A stretch of DNA of 64,000 nt from Acidimicrobiaceae bacterium (GCA_003153575.1 PLZW01000032.1:21424-85423); one strand, 5' to 3'; shown: positions 52,496 through 61,945, counted from the stretch's first letter. Notes: generated by a model not told the origin, from the letters alone. Numbers and translations: made by a program.

Positions 52496-53292
52496 CGACC
52501 CCAATCCGCCAGTCGAATGGATCGATGGCATCCGGATCCGACACGAGCCCGGTCTGGATCGAACCTACGGGCACCTTCCCTGTCAACCGGGCTCCGGTCA
52601 TCGAGGCCAGAGACCTCTGGAAGACCTATCGCAACGGCACCCTCGAGGTCGACGCTCTGCGCGGCGTGTCCTTCGAAATCCAATCCGCAGAGTACGTGGC
52701 CATCATGGGTCCCTCGGGATCGGGAAAGTCGACCCTCATGCACATTCTCGGATGCTTGGATGTCCCGACATCGGGCTCGTTCCGCCTGGCGGGCGAGGAC
52801 GCCAGCACCATGACCGAGGAGGAGCTGGCCCACGTGCGCAACAAGCGCATCGGCTTCGTCTTCCAGCAGTTCAACCTGCTCGCCTCCCTGTCGGCCTGGC
52901 GCAATGTAGAGCTCCCCCTGCTCTACGCCGGCGTCGACCGCACGGAACGCAAGCGCCGGGCACTCGACTCACTGGAGCGGGTGGGACTGGAGAGCCGGGT
53001 CGACCACCGACCCGGTGAACTGTCGGGTGGCCAGCAGCAGCGGGTGGCCATCGCCCGCGCGCTGGTCACCAACCCCGACCTGATCTTGGCCGACGAGCCT
53101 ACCGGCAACCTCGACTCGGCCTCGGCCGCTGACGTACTGCATCTGCTCGACGAGCTCCACGTTGGCGGTCGAACCATCGTGCTCATCACCCATGATGCAG
53201 AGGTCGCAGGGGCGGCCCAGCGGACCATGCGGATTCGGGACGGCCAGATTCTCGAAGCCGAAATGGTGGGCATGGCAGGAACTGGCCGATGA
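52492..53292 (+). CDS. MacB-type ABC transporter ATP-binding protein
   Basis: The 266-residue ATPase has Walker [11 protein letters not shown], the signature [15 protein letters not shown] and Walker [14 protein letters not shown], the standard forms of the LolD/MacB/FtsE group. It powers the adjacent MacB-like permease. Its ATG overlaps the end of the adaptor gene and its stop overlaps the permease start (ATGA), so the three are translated as one unit. About 30 residues precede the usual domain start, and an internal ATG near 52528 is also possible. Confidence 0.93.
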   Translation: MTTPIRQSNGSMASGSDTSPVWIEPTGTFPVNRAPVIEARDLWKTYRNGTLEVDALRGVSFEIQSAEYVAIMGPSGSGKSTLMHILGCLDVPTSGSFRLAGEDASTMTEEELAHVRNKRIGFVFQQFNLLASLSAWRNVELPLLYAGVDRTERKRRALDSLERVGLESRVDHRPGELSGGQQQRVAIARALVTNPDLILADEPTGNLDSASAADVLHLLDELHVGGRTIVLITHDAEVAGAAQRTMRIRDGQILEAEMVGMAGTGR

Positions 53293-54533
53293 ACGTCATC
53301 GAGACCTTCCGCACCGGGACCGAGGCCGTTGTGGCCCACCGGCTTCGCTCAGCCCTGACCGTGCTCGGCATCATGATCGGGATCACCGCCGTCATCCTCA
53401 CCGTCGGCCTGGGCGAAGGTGCCCAACAGCAGGTGAGTTCGCAGATCACCGCTCTCGGCTCAAATCTGCTGACGGTGACTCCGGGCAGCACCACGTCGAG
53501 CACAGGAATCCGTGGGGGCTTCGGCTCCGCCTCGACGCTGACCGTCGCCGACGCCACCGCTCTCAACTCCAAGGTGGTCGCCCCGGATATCGGCACGGTC
53601 GCCCCGGTGATCTCCACCAACGCGAGTCTGGTGGCCGGCACGACCAACTGGACCACCACGGTGGTGGGCACCGACCCCTCCTGGCTCACCGTTCGTGGGC
53701 GCTCGCTGACCGAAGGGCGATTCATCGTCAGCCACGACGTGACCAGCAAAGCCAACGTGGTCGTGCTCGGGGCCACCACCGCCCAGCAGTTGTTCGGCGC
53801 CCGCGATCCCATCGCCCAGACCGTCAACATCGCGGGCCAGCCGATGTCGGTGATCGGCGTGCTCAATACCGTCGGTTCGTCGTCGGGCTCCTCGACGACT
53901 TCGGACCCAGACGACCAGGCGATCGTGCCGCTCACGACGGCCTCATCCCTGCTATTCAGCGGGGCCAGCCGCAACTCTGTCAGCCAGATCCTGATTCAGG
54001 CCACCTCGGCCGGCACCTTGTCCGCTGCTTACCAGGAGGCCGACGCCGAGCTGCTGAGCCTTCACGGCATCACCAACTCCGCAGCGGCTGACTTCACCAT
54101 CACCAGCGAGGCCCAGGTACTGTCCACGGCCACCTCCGTCGACAAGACGCTCACCGTCCTCCTGGGTGGAGTGGCCGGAATCTCGCTTCTGGTAGGCGGG
54201 ATCGGCGTCATGAACATCATGCTGGTGTCGGTGACCGAACGAATCCGAGAGATCGGGCTCCGCAAAGCGCTCGGGGCGACACCTCGGGTGATCCGCCGCC
54301 AGTTTCTGGTCGAGGCGTCCGTTCTCGGGACCGTCGGCGGAGTGCTCGGAGCCATCCTCGGACTGATCGGAGCTGAGGTACTTCCACACTTCATCACTGA
54401 CCCGATCACCATCTCCCCGGTGGCAGCCGCGGGCGCCATCGTGGTCGCCATCGGTATCGGTATTGCCTTCGGGGTGTACCCGGCCGGCCGGGCCGCCCGC
54501 CTCGCTCCCATCGACGCACTTCGCAGCGAATGA
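53289..54533 (+). CDS. MacB-type ABC transporter permease
   Basis: The 414-residue protein has one N-terminal membrane helix ([17 protein letters not shown]), a large extracytoplasmic MacB_PCD domain (about 45-270), and three C-terminal helices following the FtsX-type stretch [20 protein letters not shown]. This four-helix plan defines MacB-type mechanotransmission exporters, which act on extracytoplasmic substrates such as peptides, lipids or macrolides. Its stop overlaps an ATG of the next frame, though that gene's likely start is 36 bases later. Confidence 0.92.
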   Translation: MNVIETFRTGTEAVVAHRLRSALTVLGIMIGITAVILTVGLGEGAQQQVSSQITALGSNLLTVTPGSTTSSTGIRGGFGSASTLTVADATALNSKVVAPDIGTVAPVISTNASLVAGTTNWTTTVVGTDPSWLTVRGRSLTEGRFIVSHDVTSKANVVVLGATTAQQLFGARDPIAQTVNIAGQPMSVIGVLNTVGSSSGSSTTSDPDDQAIVPLTTASSLLFSGASRNSVSQILIQATSAGTLSAAYQEADAELLSLHGITNSAAADFTITSEAQVLSTATSVDKTLTVLLGGVAGISLLVGGIGVMNIMLVSVTERIREIGLRKALGATPRVIRRQFLVEASVLGTVGGVLGAILGLIGAEVLPHFITDPITISPVAAAGAIVVAIGIGIAFGVYPAGRAARLAPIDALRSE

Positions 54534-54568
54534 CTCCCCATTCCCCGATCAACAGAAGGACACAAATC

Positions 54569-55486
54569 ATGAATCGCACGCCTACCGCACAATCAGCAGA
54601 CGATCGATCGACGGAGCCCGGGAGTTCACCCCGGCGCCGACGCATCCGCCGCACAATCATCCTCTCGGGACTCGGCGTCGCCGGGGTGGCACTCGCGGCA
54701 TGCGGCGCCTCGTCGGCCTCGACACCTGCGACGACCGCACCCAGCCCCAGTGGAGCCTCCAGCGGATCTGGCGGCGCAGCGGCGGGCAAGTTCCCCGGTA
54801 CGTCGGGAACCATCGCGGCAATCACCGGCACGGCACTCGAAGTGCAGAGCCCGACATCTGGCCAGACCACCGTCAACTACTCGTCGACGACCAACTTCAG
54901 CCAGGTCACTCCCACTACGGCGTCGGCGGTGGCCGTCGGGTCATGCATCTCGGCCTTCGGCACGCCCACATCAGGTTCGACGTCGAGTGCGAGTCGATTC
55001 GGCGGTCCGGTGACGGCAACCACGGTGTCGATCTCCCAACCGGTAGCGGGAGCCTGCACCGCCGGAGCGGGGCGTCAGCCAGGGGGCGGGACCCGCTCGT
55101 CCACATCAGGCTCGGGATCCCGGCCCGCTGGAGCTGGTGGAGCCGGTGGGCCCGGCGGAGCCGGTGGTGGCTCGTTCGCAGCGGCGTCGGGGTCGGTGAC
55201 GGGGGTGAACGGATCGGCGGTAACTGTCAGCGAGACCAATGCCTCCACCAAGGTGACGTCGTCCGTCGTGGTGACACTCACTTCGACCACCACCTATTCG
55301 ACCACGGAGACAGCATCCACTTCGGATCTGGCTGTGGGCAAGTGTGCCCGGGCCAACGGCGCCGCTGACAGCACGGGGGCGATCGCCGCCACATCGATCA
55401 CCATCTCGACGCCGGGCGCGTCTGGCTGCACCAGTGGTTTCGGTGGCTTCCGCGCCGGAGCCGGAGGATCTGGTGCAAATGCCTGA
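54569..55486 (+). CDS. DUF5666-like lipoprotein of the exporter operon
   Basis: The 305-residue protein has a basic N-terminus, a hydrophobic segment and a lipobox LAAC, so it is predicted to be lipid-anchored outside the membrane. Two similar beta-rich units follow (GTSGTIAAITGTALEV and AASGSVTGVNGSAVTV, each leading to a TxxTxYS strand), resembling DUF5666, separated by a Gly/Pro/Ala-rich linker. ATG 54569 has AGAAGGA 8 bases upstream; ATG 54530 would overlap the permease stop. Role unknown; position suggests it works with the exporter. Confidence 0.8.
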   Translation: MNRTPTAQSADDRSTEPGSSPRRRRIRRTIILSGLGVAGVALAACGASSASTPATTAPSPSGASSGSGGAAAGKFPGTSGTIAAITGTALEVQSPTSGQTTVNYSSTTNFSQVTPTTASAVAVGSCISAFGTPTSGSTSSASRFGGPVTATTVSISQPVAGACTAGAGRQPGGGTRSSTSGSGSRPAGAGGAGGPGGAGGGSFAAASGSVTGVNGSAVTVSETNASTKVTSSVVVTLTSTTTYSTTETASTSDLAVGKCARANGAADSTGAIAATSITISTPGASGCTSGFGGFRAGAGGSGANA

Positions 55487-57320
55487 TCTGTCCACACCCG
55501 CCACCGTGGGCAGTGCCTGGCCGGCGGTTGCTCCAGAAATGACCGATGATGTGTTCGACGGACAGGGATCCACAGTCGCGACGCACCGCGTTCGCTGGAT
55601 GACTATCTCCCCGTTCCGGATCGTGGTGGCGGTCGTCCTGCTCGTAGCCGGAGTGGTCGCTTGGCAGCTCACCCGCGCCGGCGCAGCCACCCATCGGACC
55701 GCAACGGTCGCGATGGGCACAGCGGAGTCCACGCTGAGCTCTGTCGGTACGATCACTCCGGTCAATCAGGCCAACCTGAACTTCGATGTCGGAGGGAATG
55801 TGAGCACCGTCGACGTTGTCGTGGGTCAAAAGGTCACTGCCGGCGAGACCGTTGCGACCTTGGATTCCACTCCCTTGCAGAACGCCGTCGTGACGGCTCA
55901 GGCCGGCTTGGCCTCTGCCCAGGCAGCCTTGGCCAGCGACGAGGCCAGTCAGGCGGCGTCGACCACTACCACCGCCACACTCTCCAGTGTCGTCACCTCC
56001 GGTCCGTCGGGCTCCAAGCCGACGTCCGGCGGCGGTACCTCGTCATCCGGGAACTCCTCGGTGGCCGCACTGCAAGCGACCCTGGTCGCCGACCAGAAGA
56101 AGGAGGACACCGACTCGGCTGCCGCACGTGCGGCGATCACCGAGGCCACGTCGGTGTGCACGACCCCCACGACCCCGACGTCGACCCCATCGGCCGAAGC
56201 GCCATCGACACCCTCAGGAGCGTCGACCACGCCACCGACGAAGCCGACAACTCTGACCTGCTCCCAAGCGCTGAGCGCCGCCTCGGCTGCTCAGACCGCC
56301 CTGGACGGGGACATCACCACTGTCACCTCCGACGAAGCGGCATTGACCGCCGCGCTGGAGGCTGCTGCCTCGTCACCTGCAGGGGGCAGTGCAACCGGCA
56401 GTTCCGGATCCGGATCGGGAAGCGGCCCGTCGGCGGGCACGGGATCGGCTGGGACCTCGGGGGCGACCGGTTCAGCCGGTGGTGGGGCCGGTGCAAGTGC
56501 AGCGGCCGGTGGCTCATCCGGCGCCAAGACCAAAGTGGTGACCGCCGCACAACTGGCGCTCGACCAGGCGGACATCGACGTGGCCCAGGCAAGCCTGGAC
56601 AGCGCCCAACGGGCACTTGCGTCCGTAAACTTGGTCAGCACGATCTCCGGCACAGTGGGCGCGGTGACCCTTGCAGCCGGCTCCTCGGTATCCGCCGGAT
56701 CCTCTACAGCGGGCGGACAAGTCGTGGTCCTGGGCACAGGTGCGTCGTACGAAGTTGTGGCCTCGGTGCCGGTCACGTCCATCAGCAAGGTCGCCGTTGG
56801 CCAGCAGGCGCTGGTCACTCCTGACTCGTCCAACTCGGCCGTCCCTGGAACGGTTACCGGGATCGGAGCCCTTGCCACAGCCGGATCGACGTCCACGACC
56901 TATCCCGTGACGGTGGCCATCGAGTCATCGAGTCTGGGGCTCTTCTCCGGTGGAGAAGCCGGGATCGCCATCGTGACAGGCAAGGCGGTAGGGGTCACGA
57001 CTGTGCCCACGTCGTCGGTGCAGACGGTTGGCACGTCCCACTTCGTGACCGTGGTGAACGGAACGACCACCAGTCGCGTCAAGGTGACCACCGGAACCGT
57101 GGGGGCAATCCTGACCCAGGTCACCTCAGGTGTCGCACCCGGTCAGCAGGTGAGCCTGGCCACAATTGACCAACCGGTCCCGACGTCGTCAACGACCTCC
57201 ACCCGAACCGGAATCGGTGGATTTGGTGGGACCACCGGCTTTCCGGGCGGAGCCGGCGGACTCGGAGGCGCCGGGGGATTCGGTGGCTCAGGGGCTCGAG
57301 GTGGCACGACCGCCGGCTGA
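55479..57320 (+). CDS. Second MacA-like adaptor protein, large, with glycine-rich tail
   Basis: The 613-residue protein repeats the adaptor plan: membrane anchor (about 44-62), lipoyl half GTITPVNQANLNFDVGG nearly identical in form to the first adaptor, a helical hairpin interrupted by long Ser/Gly/Pro/Thr-rich inserts (about 165-360, with a cysteine pair in SVCTTP and TLTCSQ), the second lipoyl half and beta-barrel, and a GFGG-rich C-tail. ATG 55479 overlaps the end of the lipoprotein gene. Two adaptors for one MacB-like pump could form a mixed assembly or serve different substrates. Confidence 0.83.
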   Translation: MPDLSTPATVGSAWPAVAPEMTDDVFDGQGSTVATHRVRWMTISPFRIVVAVVLLVAGVVAWQLTRAGAATHRTATVAMGTAESTLSSVGTITPVNQANLNFDVGGNVSTVDVVVGQKVTAGETVATLDSTPLQNAVVTAQAGLASAQAALASDEASQAASTTTTATLSSVVTSGPSGSKPTSGGGTSSSGNSSVAALQATLVADQKKEDTDSAAARAAITEATSVCTTPTTPTSTPSAEAPSTPSGASTTPPTKPTTLTCSQALSAASAAQTALDGDITTVTSDEAALTAALEAAASSPAGGSATGSSGSGSGSGPSAGTGSAGTSGATGSAGGGAGASAAAGGSSGAKTKVVTAAQLALDQADIDVAQASLDSAQRALASVNLVSTISGTVGAVTLAAGSSVSAGSSTAGGQVVVLGTGASYEVVASVPVTSISKVAVGQQALVTPDSSNSAVPGTVTGIGALATAGSTSTTYPVTVAIESSSLGLFSGGEAGIAIVTGKAVGVTTVPTSSVQTVGTSHFVTVVNGTTTSRVKVTTGTVGAILTQVTSGVAPGQQVSLATIDQPVPTSSTTSTRTGIGGFGGTTGFPGGAGGLGGAGGFGGSGARGGTTAG

Positions 57321-57903
57321 TCGGGCATGCTCGAATTGTGCGGCCCAGTCGTGACGGGACAGAGGTCGGTTCACCGCCCTCAGACGAGGAAAACATGACG
57401 CCCGAGCAGAGGCAGGCACAGTAGGGATTGCGTGCGCTTCGCGACTTCCCGCATGCAACCGACAAACCAATGACGGTCATTGCAGAAACCGCTGCGAGCA
57501 AGGTCGGCTGTGCGGCCCGGGCGTTCGGCGGAAGCGAGACCGGTCGACATGGGACTACGAGGTGACCTACCCCGCCGCCCCAGAGCCAACGGGACCAATT
57601 GGCACGGATGTGCTTCTCGAAATGGGTGTTCGGGGTGGTCCCCTTGCTCACGAGGGCGTGCTGATCGGCTCCCTCCTCTACGGCCTTGGCGGCCCCTCGG
57701 TATCCGATGTCGTCTGTAGGGTGCACGCTGACGCGGTCGCCGACGCCCTTTCCTACCTCGAGCGCAACGCCCCTCGAGTCCGCCGGGGGGTTATGGGGAG
57801 CGCCGGATCGGGACCGATGGGCTGGTTGCCGCCGGATGCCAGCACCGGACCCCCCTGCCGGCGAACCCCAGCTCCACACCCACGTCCTGGTGGGATTGGT
57901 GGC
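57321..57903. other. Intergenic stretch of about 580 bases, possible gene remnants
   Basis: No intact gene is convincing. A plus-strand frame (about 57562-57790) reads IGTDVLLEMGVRGGPLAHEG and onward with moderately GC-rich third positions, and a short upstream frame near 57470 reads MTVIAETAASKVGCAARAF. Neither has a clear start or a recognised family, so they may be decayed coding sequence. Confidence 0.4.
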
Positions 57904-58932
57904 TCAGGATGTGGCCGGGGTGCGCCACAGGTCAATACCGCCGTCGACGGCGTAGCGGTCAATTGCGGCGATCTCATCAGCGGTGAGTTCCAAGGCCTCG
58001 AGGGCGGTCACGTTCTGCTCGAGCTGGACGACGCTGCTGGCTCCGATCAGTACGGACGTGACCCGTGGGTCGCGCAACGCCCAGGCGATGGCCATCTGGG
58101 CGAGGGACTGGCCTCGCGCGACGGCGATGGCGTTGAGAGCCCGAATACGGGCGAGGTTCTCGTCGTTGAGCATCTCACGGGTGAGTGAGCCGTCTCGTGA
58201 GGCCCTGGAGCCTTGGGGGATCCCTTGGAGGTATTTGTCGGTAAGGAGCCCCTGCGCCAAGACGGAGAAGGCGATGCACCCCACCCCTTCAGCATCGAGG
58301 ACATCGAGCAAGCGGTCCTCGATCCAACGGTTGAACATCGAGTACGACGGTTGGTGGATGAGCAGCGGGGTCCCGAGCTGGCGGAGAAGGGCGACAGCCT
58401 CGGCGGTCCGCTGGTCGGAGTACGAGGAGATGCCGACGTACAGGGCCCTCCCGGACGTGACGGCAGTGTGGAGCGCGCCGACGGACTCCTCGAGAGGGGT
58501 GTCAGGGTCGAAGTGGTGGTGATAGAAGATGTCGACGTAGTCGAGCCCGAGGCGCAGCAAGCTCTGATCGAGGCTGGCGACGAGATATTTCCGGGAGCCG
58601 AGGTCGCCATAGGGTCCCGGCCACATGTCCCAACCAGCCTTGGTGGAGATCAGAAGTTCGTCACGGTGGTTGCGGAAGTCGTCGTGGAGGATCCGGGCGA
58701 AGTTGGTCTCGGCGCTTCCGTAGGGGGGCCCGTAGTTGTTGGCCAAGTCGAAATGGGTGATTCCCAGGTCGAAGGCTCGGCGGACGATGGCACGCTGGGT
58801 TTCGAAGGGTCGGTCGTCACCGAAGTTCTGCCACAGACCGAGCGACACGGCAGGCAAGAGGATGCCGCTGCGCCCACAACGGCGGTAGGTCATGGAATCG
58901 TAGCGATCTTCTGCGGGAACGTAGCTGGTCAC
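57904..58932 (-). CDS. yghZ: Aldo/keto reductase, YghZ-like
   Basis: The 342-residue enzyme closely follows E. coli YghZ (L-glyceraldehyde 3-phosphate reductase) by eye: CGRSGILLPAVSLGLWQNFG, the catalytic Asp/Tyr segment THFDLANNYGPPYGSAE, the Lys in STKAGWDMWPGPYG and the final TSVLIGASSVVQLEQN. It would reduce an aldehyde with NADPH, perhaps in detoxification of glyceraldehyde phosphate or methylglyoxal. GTG 58932 has GGAG only at long distance. It lies in a same-strand run with two further dehydrogenases. Confidence 0.9.
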   Translation of the reverse strand: MTSYVPAEDRYDSMTYRRCGRSGILLPAVSLGLWQNFGDDRPFETQRAIVRRAFDLGITHFDLANNYGPPYGSAETNFARILHDDFRNHRDELLISTKAGWDMWPGPYGDLGSRKYLVASLDQSLLRLGLDYVDIFYHHHFDPDTPLEESVGALHTAVTSGRALYVGISSYSDQRTAEAVALLRQLGTPLLIHQPSYSMFNRWIEDRLLDVLDAEGVGCIAFSVLAQGLLTDKYLQGIPQGSRASRDGSLTREMLNDENLARIRALNAIAVARGQSLAQMAIAWALRDPRVTSVLIGASSVVQLEQNVTALEALELTADEIAAIDRYAVDGGIDLWRTPATS

Positions 58933-59091
58933 GTGGTGGCTACTCCAAATTGTTGTTCGTCGCGAATCTATCGAATTGCCGCATCTTCCGACCGGCCGCG
59001 AGCTCAAAGAGCGTGCCGTCGCGCCCACGTAGGTCGATCGCCCCATCTCCGAGGGGCAGCCGGACCACCCTGTGGCTCCGAGGAGGTCCGG

Positions 59092-59976
59092 TTACGGCTT
59101 GTCCCCTTCCTCGAGTGCCCTGGTGACGACCGTGAGGTCGCGGTCGCCGAGCCCCAGATCCACAACCTCTTGCCACTCGTCGGCCAGGCAGGCCAGCGCC
59201 CGGAATCGATCATCGGACGCCGCTTCCAGAGCGAGACGCACGTCCTTGAGTGCCAGTGACAGTGCGAACTGGGCAGAAAAGTCACCTTGGGCAATTCGCC
59301 GCAGCTTGGCGGCTTGCCATGGGGAGACCAACGCCCCGCCGCTCAAGGCGCTCACGACGGTCCCGGTCTCCAGTCCCAATCGACGGGCCAGGGCCATCGA
59401 CGTGTTGACCGCCTCTGCCGCCAAGGCGAGCCACGCATTGGCGACAAGCTTCAGCCCGGACCCGGTCCCAACGGGCCCCACCCAGATCGTTCGCTGACCC
59501 AGCGCATCGAACAGCGGCTCCAGGCGCGGCCTGGCCGCCTCCGGTCCTGAGGCAAAGATCGTCAACTGACCCGATTCAGCGGGTTCCTTGCTGCCCGACA
59601 CGGGTGCATCGATCAGGATGACGTCGGGGCGCTCGGTTCCCACCAGCGCTGCCACGCGCTCGATCCCTGCGACGCCGATCGTGCTCATCTGGACCCAGAT
59701 GGCGCCGGGAGGGAGAGCGACGAGCATGCCCTGGTCCTTGGCGATCGAGAGGACGGCGTCCGCGTCGGTCACCATCGTGACGACGATTGCGGCGCGTCGG
59801 GCGGCATCGGCAGGTGTGTCGGCCACTTCCGCGCCCAGATCGGCGAGATCCCGGGTTGGACCCGGGCGACGGTTCCATACGATGGTCGGGATTCCCACAC
59901 GCAAGGCGTTGGTCGCCATGCCATGTCCCATCGTGCCGATCCCGAGAAACGTCACCGGCTCGGGCGTTGAAGCCAT
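59092..59976 (-). CDS. 3-hydroxyisobutyrate dehydrogenase-family NAD(P)-dependent oxidoreductase
   Basis: The 294-residue protein has the N-terminal FLGIGTMGHGMATN (GxGxMG), the substrate-binding DAPVSGSKEPAESGQLTI and the catalytic-lysine region GSGLKLVANAW. The beta-hydroxyacid dehydrogenase family oxidises 3-hydroxyisobutyrate, 6-phosphogluconate-like or tartronate substrates; the SGSKEPAE variant also occurs in glyoxylate/succinic semialdehyde reductases, so the true substrate is open. ATG 59976 has AAAGGGGA upstream. It lies between the AKR and quinone-reductase-like genes. Confidence 0.88.
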   Translation of the reverse strand: MASTPEPVTFLGIGTMGHGMATNALRVGIPTIVWNRRPGPTRDLADLGAEVADTPADAARRAAIVVTMVTDADAVLSIAKDQGMLVALPPGAIWVQMSTIGVAGIERVAALVGTERPDVILIDAPVSGSKEPAESGQLTIFASGPEAARPRLEPLFDALGQRTIWVGPVGTGSGLKLVANAWLALAAEAVNTSMALARRLGLETGTVVSALSGGALVSPWQAAKLRRIAQGDFSAQFALSLALKDVRLALEAASDDRFRALACLADEWQEVVDLGLGDRDLTVVTRALEEGDKP

Positions 59977-60050
59977 CGTGATCCCCTTTCGACGTCGGAC
60001 TGTTCGGCCATGACATGCTCCCTATCGGCCCTTGCGCCTACGAGCGGCCG

Positions 60051-60983
60051 TCATGGAATCAGGACGATCTTCCCCCGGGTATGTCGGTGTTCCAGCTCCT
60101 CGAATGCATCGGCCACCCGATCCAGCGGGTAGGTCCCGGCGATTGGGATCTCAATGGCTCCCGATGCCACGAGACCCGCCATCTCGCTGAGGACCTGCGG
60201 AGTGGACGCGGTGACACTCCCGTCAGACTTGACGCCGAGCTCCTGGGCCTTTTCGTACGATGCGATGGTCTCGATGCGATCGCGAGGGATGCCGAGATCG
60301 ACGGCGAGCTGCACATATTCAGGCCCGAAGAGATCGATGAAGGCATCGATCGCCTCCGGTACCGCCGCCTTCAGGCGCTCGGCGAGACCATCCCCGTAGC
60401 TAATGGGCACGGCGCCATGCGATCGGAGCCAGTCGGCGTTCGACGACGAGGCGATCCCGAGGATCGTCGCATTCCGGAGGGCCAAGAGCTGCACCACGAC
60501 GGTTCCGACCCCGCCCGCCGCCGCCGAGACCGCCACGGTCTCTCCGGGAATGGGGTCCACGGCGCGCACGGCCGCATAGGCGGTGCACCCGACGACGTAG
60601 AGAGACCCGGCGACCTCCCAACTGAGCTCCGGGGGCTTGTGGATCAACTGGGACGCCGGAACAACCACGTGAGTGGCGTGACTCGAACGACCCCACGAGA
60701 ATCCCAACACGGCGTCGTCAACTGCGAACTCGTCGACTCCGTCGCCGACGGCGACGACGAGGCCAGCAAGATCGCTCCCTTCTCCCGAAGGAAAACTGGC
60801 GGGAAACCGGTCGGCCAGTGCACCTGATCGGATGGCCGTCTCGCCCGGATTGATCCCCGCTGCCTTGACCGCTACGACCACCTCATCGGTGGCCGGCGTG
60901 GGTATCGGCACCTCTGCGACATAGAGCACATCCCGGCCGCCGTAACGGTCGAAGAGAACTGCTCGTCCACTGACTCCCGTCAT
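60051..60983 (-). CDS. NADPH-dependent quinone oxidoreductase-like (MDR family)
   Basis: The 310-residue medium-chain dehydrogenase/reductase has an N-terminal GroES-like domain (AVKAAGINPGETAIRSG) and the nucleotide motif AAAGGVGTVVVQLLAL. No catalytic zinc cysteines are present, so it belongs with quinone oxidoreductases and enoyl reductases rather than alcohol dehydrogenases. ATG 60983 follows GGTGAGGAGGATGAC, a strong ribosome site. A 9-bp-arm palindrome lies about 240 bases upstream. It shares strand with the two preceding oxidoreductases and may form an operon with them. Confidence 0.9.
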   Translation of the reverse strand: MTGVSGRAVLFDRYGGRDVLYVAEVPIPTPATDEVVVAVKAAGINPGETAIRSGALADRFPASFPSGEGSDLAGLVVAVGDGVDEFAVDDAVLGFSWGRSSHATHVVVPASQLIHKPPELSWEVAGSLYVVGCTAYAAVRAVDPIPGETVAVSAAAGGVGTVVVQLLALRNATILGIASSSNADWLRSHGAVPISYGDGLAERLKAAVPEAIDAFIDLFGPEYVQLAVDLGIPRDRIETIASYEKAQELGVKSDGSVTASTPQVLSEMAGLVASGAIEIPIAGTYPLDRVADAFEELEHRHTRGKIVLIP

Positions 60984-61348
60984 GTCATCCTCCTCACCGA
61001 AGGCGACGTCGAATGCAGATTCGAGTCACGGCTCACAGACTCTCCATTCGGTCGGCTCCGGTCCCGTCGTCGCTCCCTCCGAGGCTAACGGGCACGAGCG
61101 AGTTCCATTCACGCCGTCATGAACCGTTTGTGAAAGCAATCACCAGCCGGCGCCGGATGGGAGCCTCGCCGCTGGCCGGACGCCTCCGAAGGAGGATCCA
61201 CCACGGGCACGTGAGACTGATGTCGGAATTGTATGAATCCGACATCCTCCGCGCCTTCTACGTGGGATTCTCAACATCGGTTGGGCCCACAGAACGGTAG
61301 GCACGCCGAGGCGCCCGCTTCAACGTCGATGATTTGCCGCGACGTGCG
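60984..61348. other. Intergenic stretch of 365 bases with a palindrome
   Basis: A 95-residue plus-strand frame (61013-61300) is arginine-rich and not protein-like, so it is not called as a gene. The clear feature is the inverted repeat at 61219-61246. Confidence 0.6.
61219..61246. promoter_or_regulatory. Perfect 9-bp-arm inverted repeat
   Basis: GATGTCGGA, a 10-base AT-rich spacer and TCCGACATC form a 28-bp palindrome downstream of the START-fold gene and about 236 bases upstream of the quinone-reductase-like gene. No T-run follows it, so an operator is more likely than a terminator. Confidence 0.4.
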
Positions 61349-61828
61349 CTAGGCAGACTCCTCAGCGAGCAAGTGCTCGGACAGCAACTCCAGAGCCTGC
61401 CGTGCGTAGCGACGCCACATCAAGGTGATCAGGGGCATCACCGGTGACCCAAGACCCGTTGGATGCAGGGCCCATCGCCAGGTGATCAGGGTGCCGGTAC
61501 CCCGAGTGGAGAACTCCCAGGAGCCGTCGATGGTATCGACCAGCGGCCGCATGGGGCCAGAGATCTCGCTCAAGTGATACCTGAACGAGTGCGGAGGTTC
61601 CACGTGAGTCAGTAGTTCGCGCATCGTTCCGCCGTCCGTGGTGACGACTGTCCGAGTCTGTCCGACTTGGCCCCAGACCCCATCTTGTCCGCGCACTTCC
61701 TTCACTGGTGGCAGGAGGCCGTAGCGCCGGGAGAAGACCGCTGTCAGCGGCATCGGAAGCGTTGCTTCGAATGCTCGCTGGAGTTCGACGGGAATCGCTC
61801 GCGACTGCTCGACGGTGACCGTAGCCAT
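61349..61828 (-). CDS. SRPBCC/START-fold protein (polyketide cyclase-like)
   Basis: The 159-residue protein has the START-like pattern: VEQSRAIPVELQRAFEA at the N-terminus, a beta-sheet core with ETIDGSWEF-like strand IDGSWEFSTRGTGTLITWRW, and a long C-terminal helix MWRRYARQALELLSEHL. Such proteins bind lipophilic ligands in a central cavity; catalysis is not evident. ATG 61828 lies 6 bases after a TAGTCT -10 box. It is divergent from the acetyltransferase gene. Confidence 0.78.
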   Translation of the reverse strand: MATVTVEQSRAIPVELQRAFEATLPMPLTAVFSRRYGLLPPVKEVRGQDGVWGQVGQTRTVVTTDGGTMRELLTHVEPPHSFRYHLSEISGPMRPLVDTIDGSWEFSTRGTGTLITWRWALHPTGLGSPVMPLITLMWRRYARQALELLSEHLLAEESA

Positions 61829-61834
61829 CGCGCG

Positions 61835-61840
61835 AGACTA
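61835..61840 (-). promoter_or_regulatory. -10 box (TAGTCT) of the START-fold gene
   Basis: TAGTCT on the minus strand ends 6 bases before ATG 61828, predicting a leaderless mRNA. Confidence 0.5.
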
Positions 61841-61945
61841 CAGTCGCGAACCCGGTACTGGATCGTTGACCAGGCACACAGCGGCCGAAGCTCTGGACGA
61901 AGCCGGCAACCGGGCGATGATGTGTCAACGAAAGGGTCCGATCGG

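Noticed and set aside
61013..61300. Possible 95-residue plus-strand gene
   Set aside because: Arg/Ser/His-rich, no ribosome site, no recognisable fold, and it contains the palindrome.
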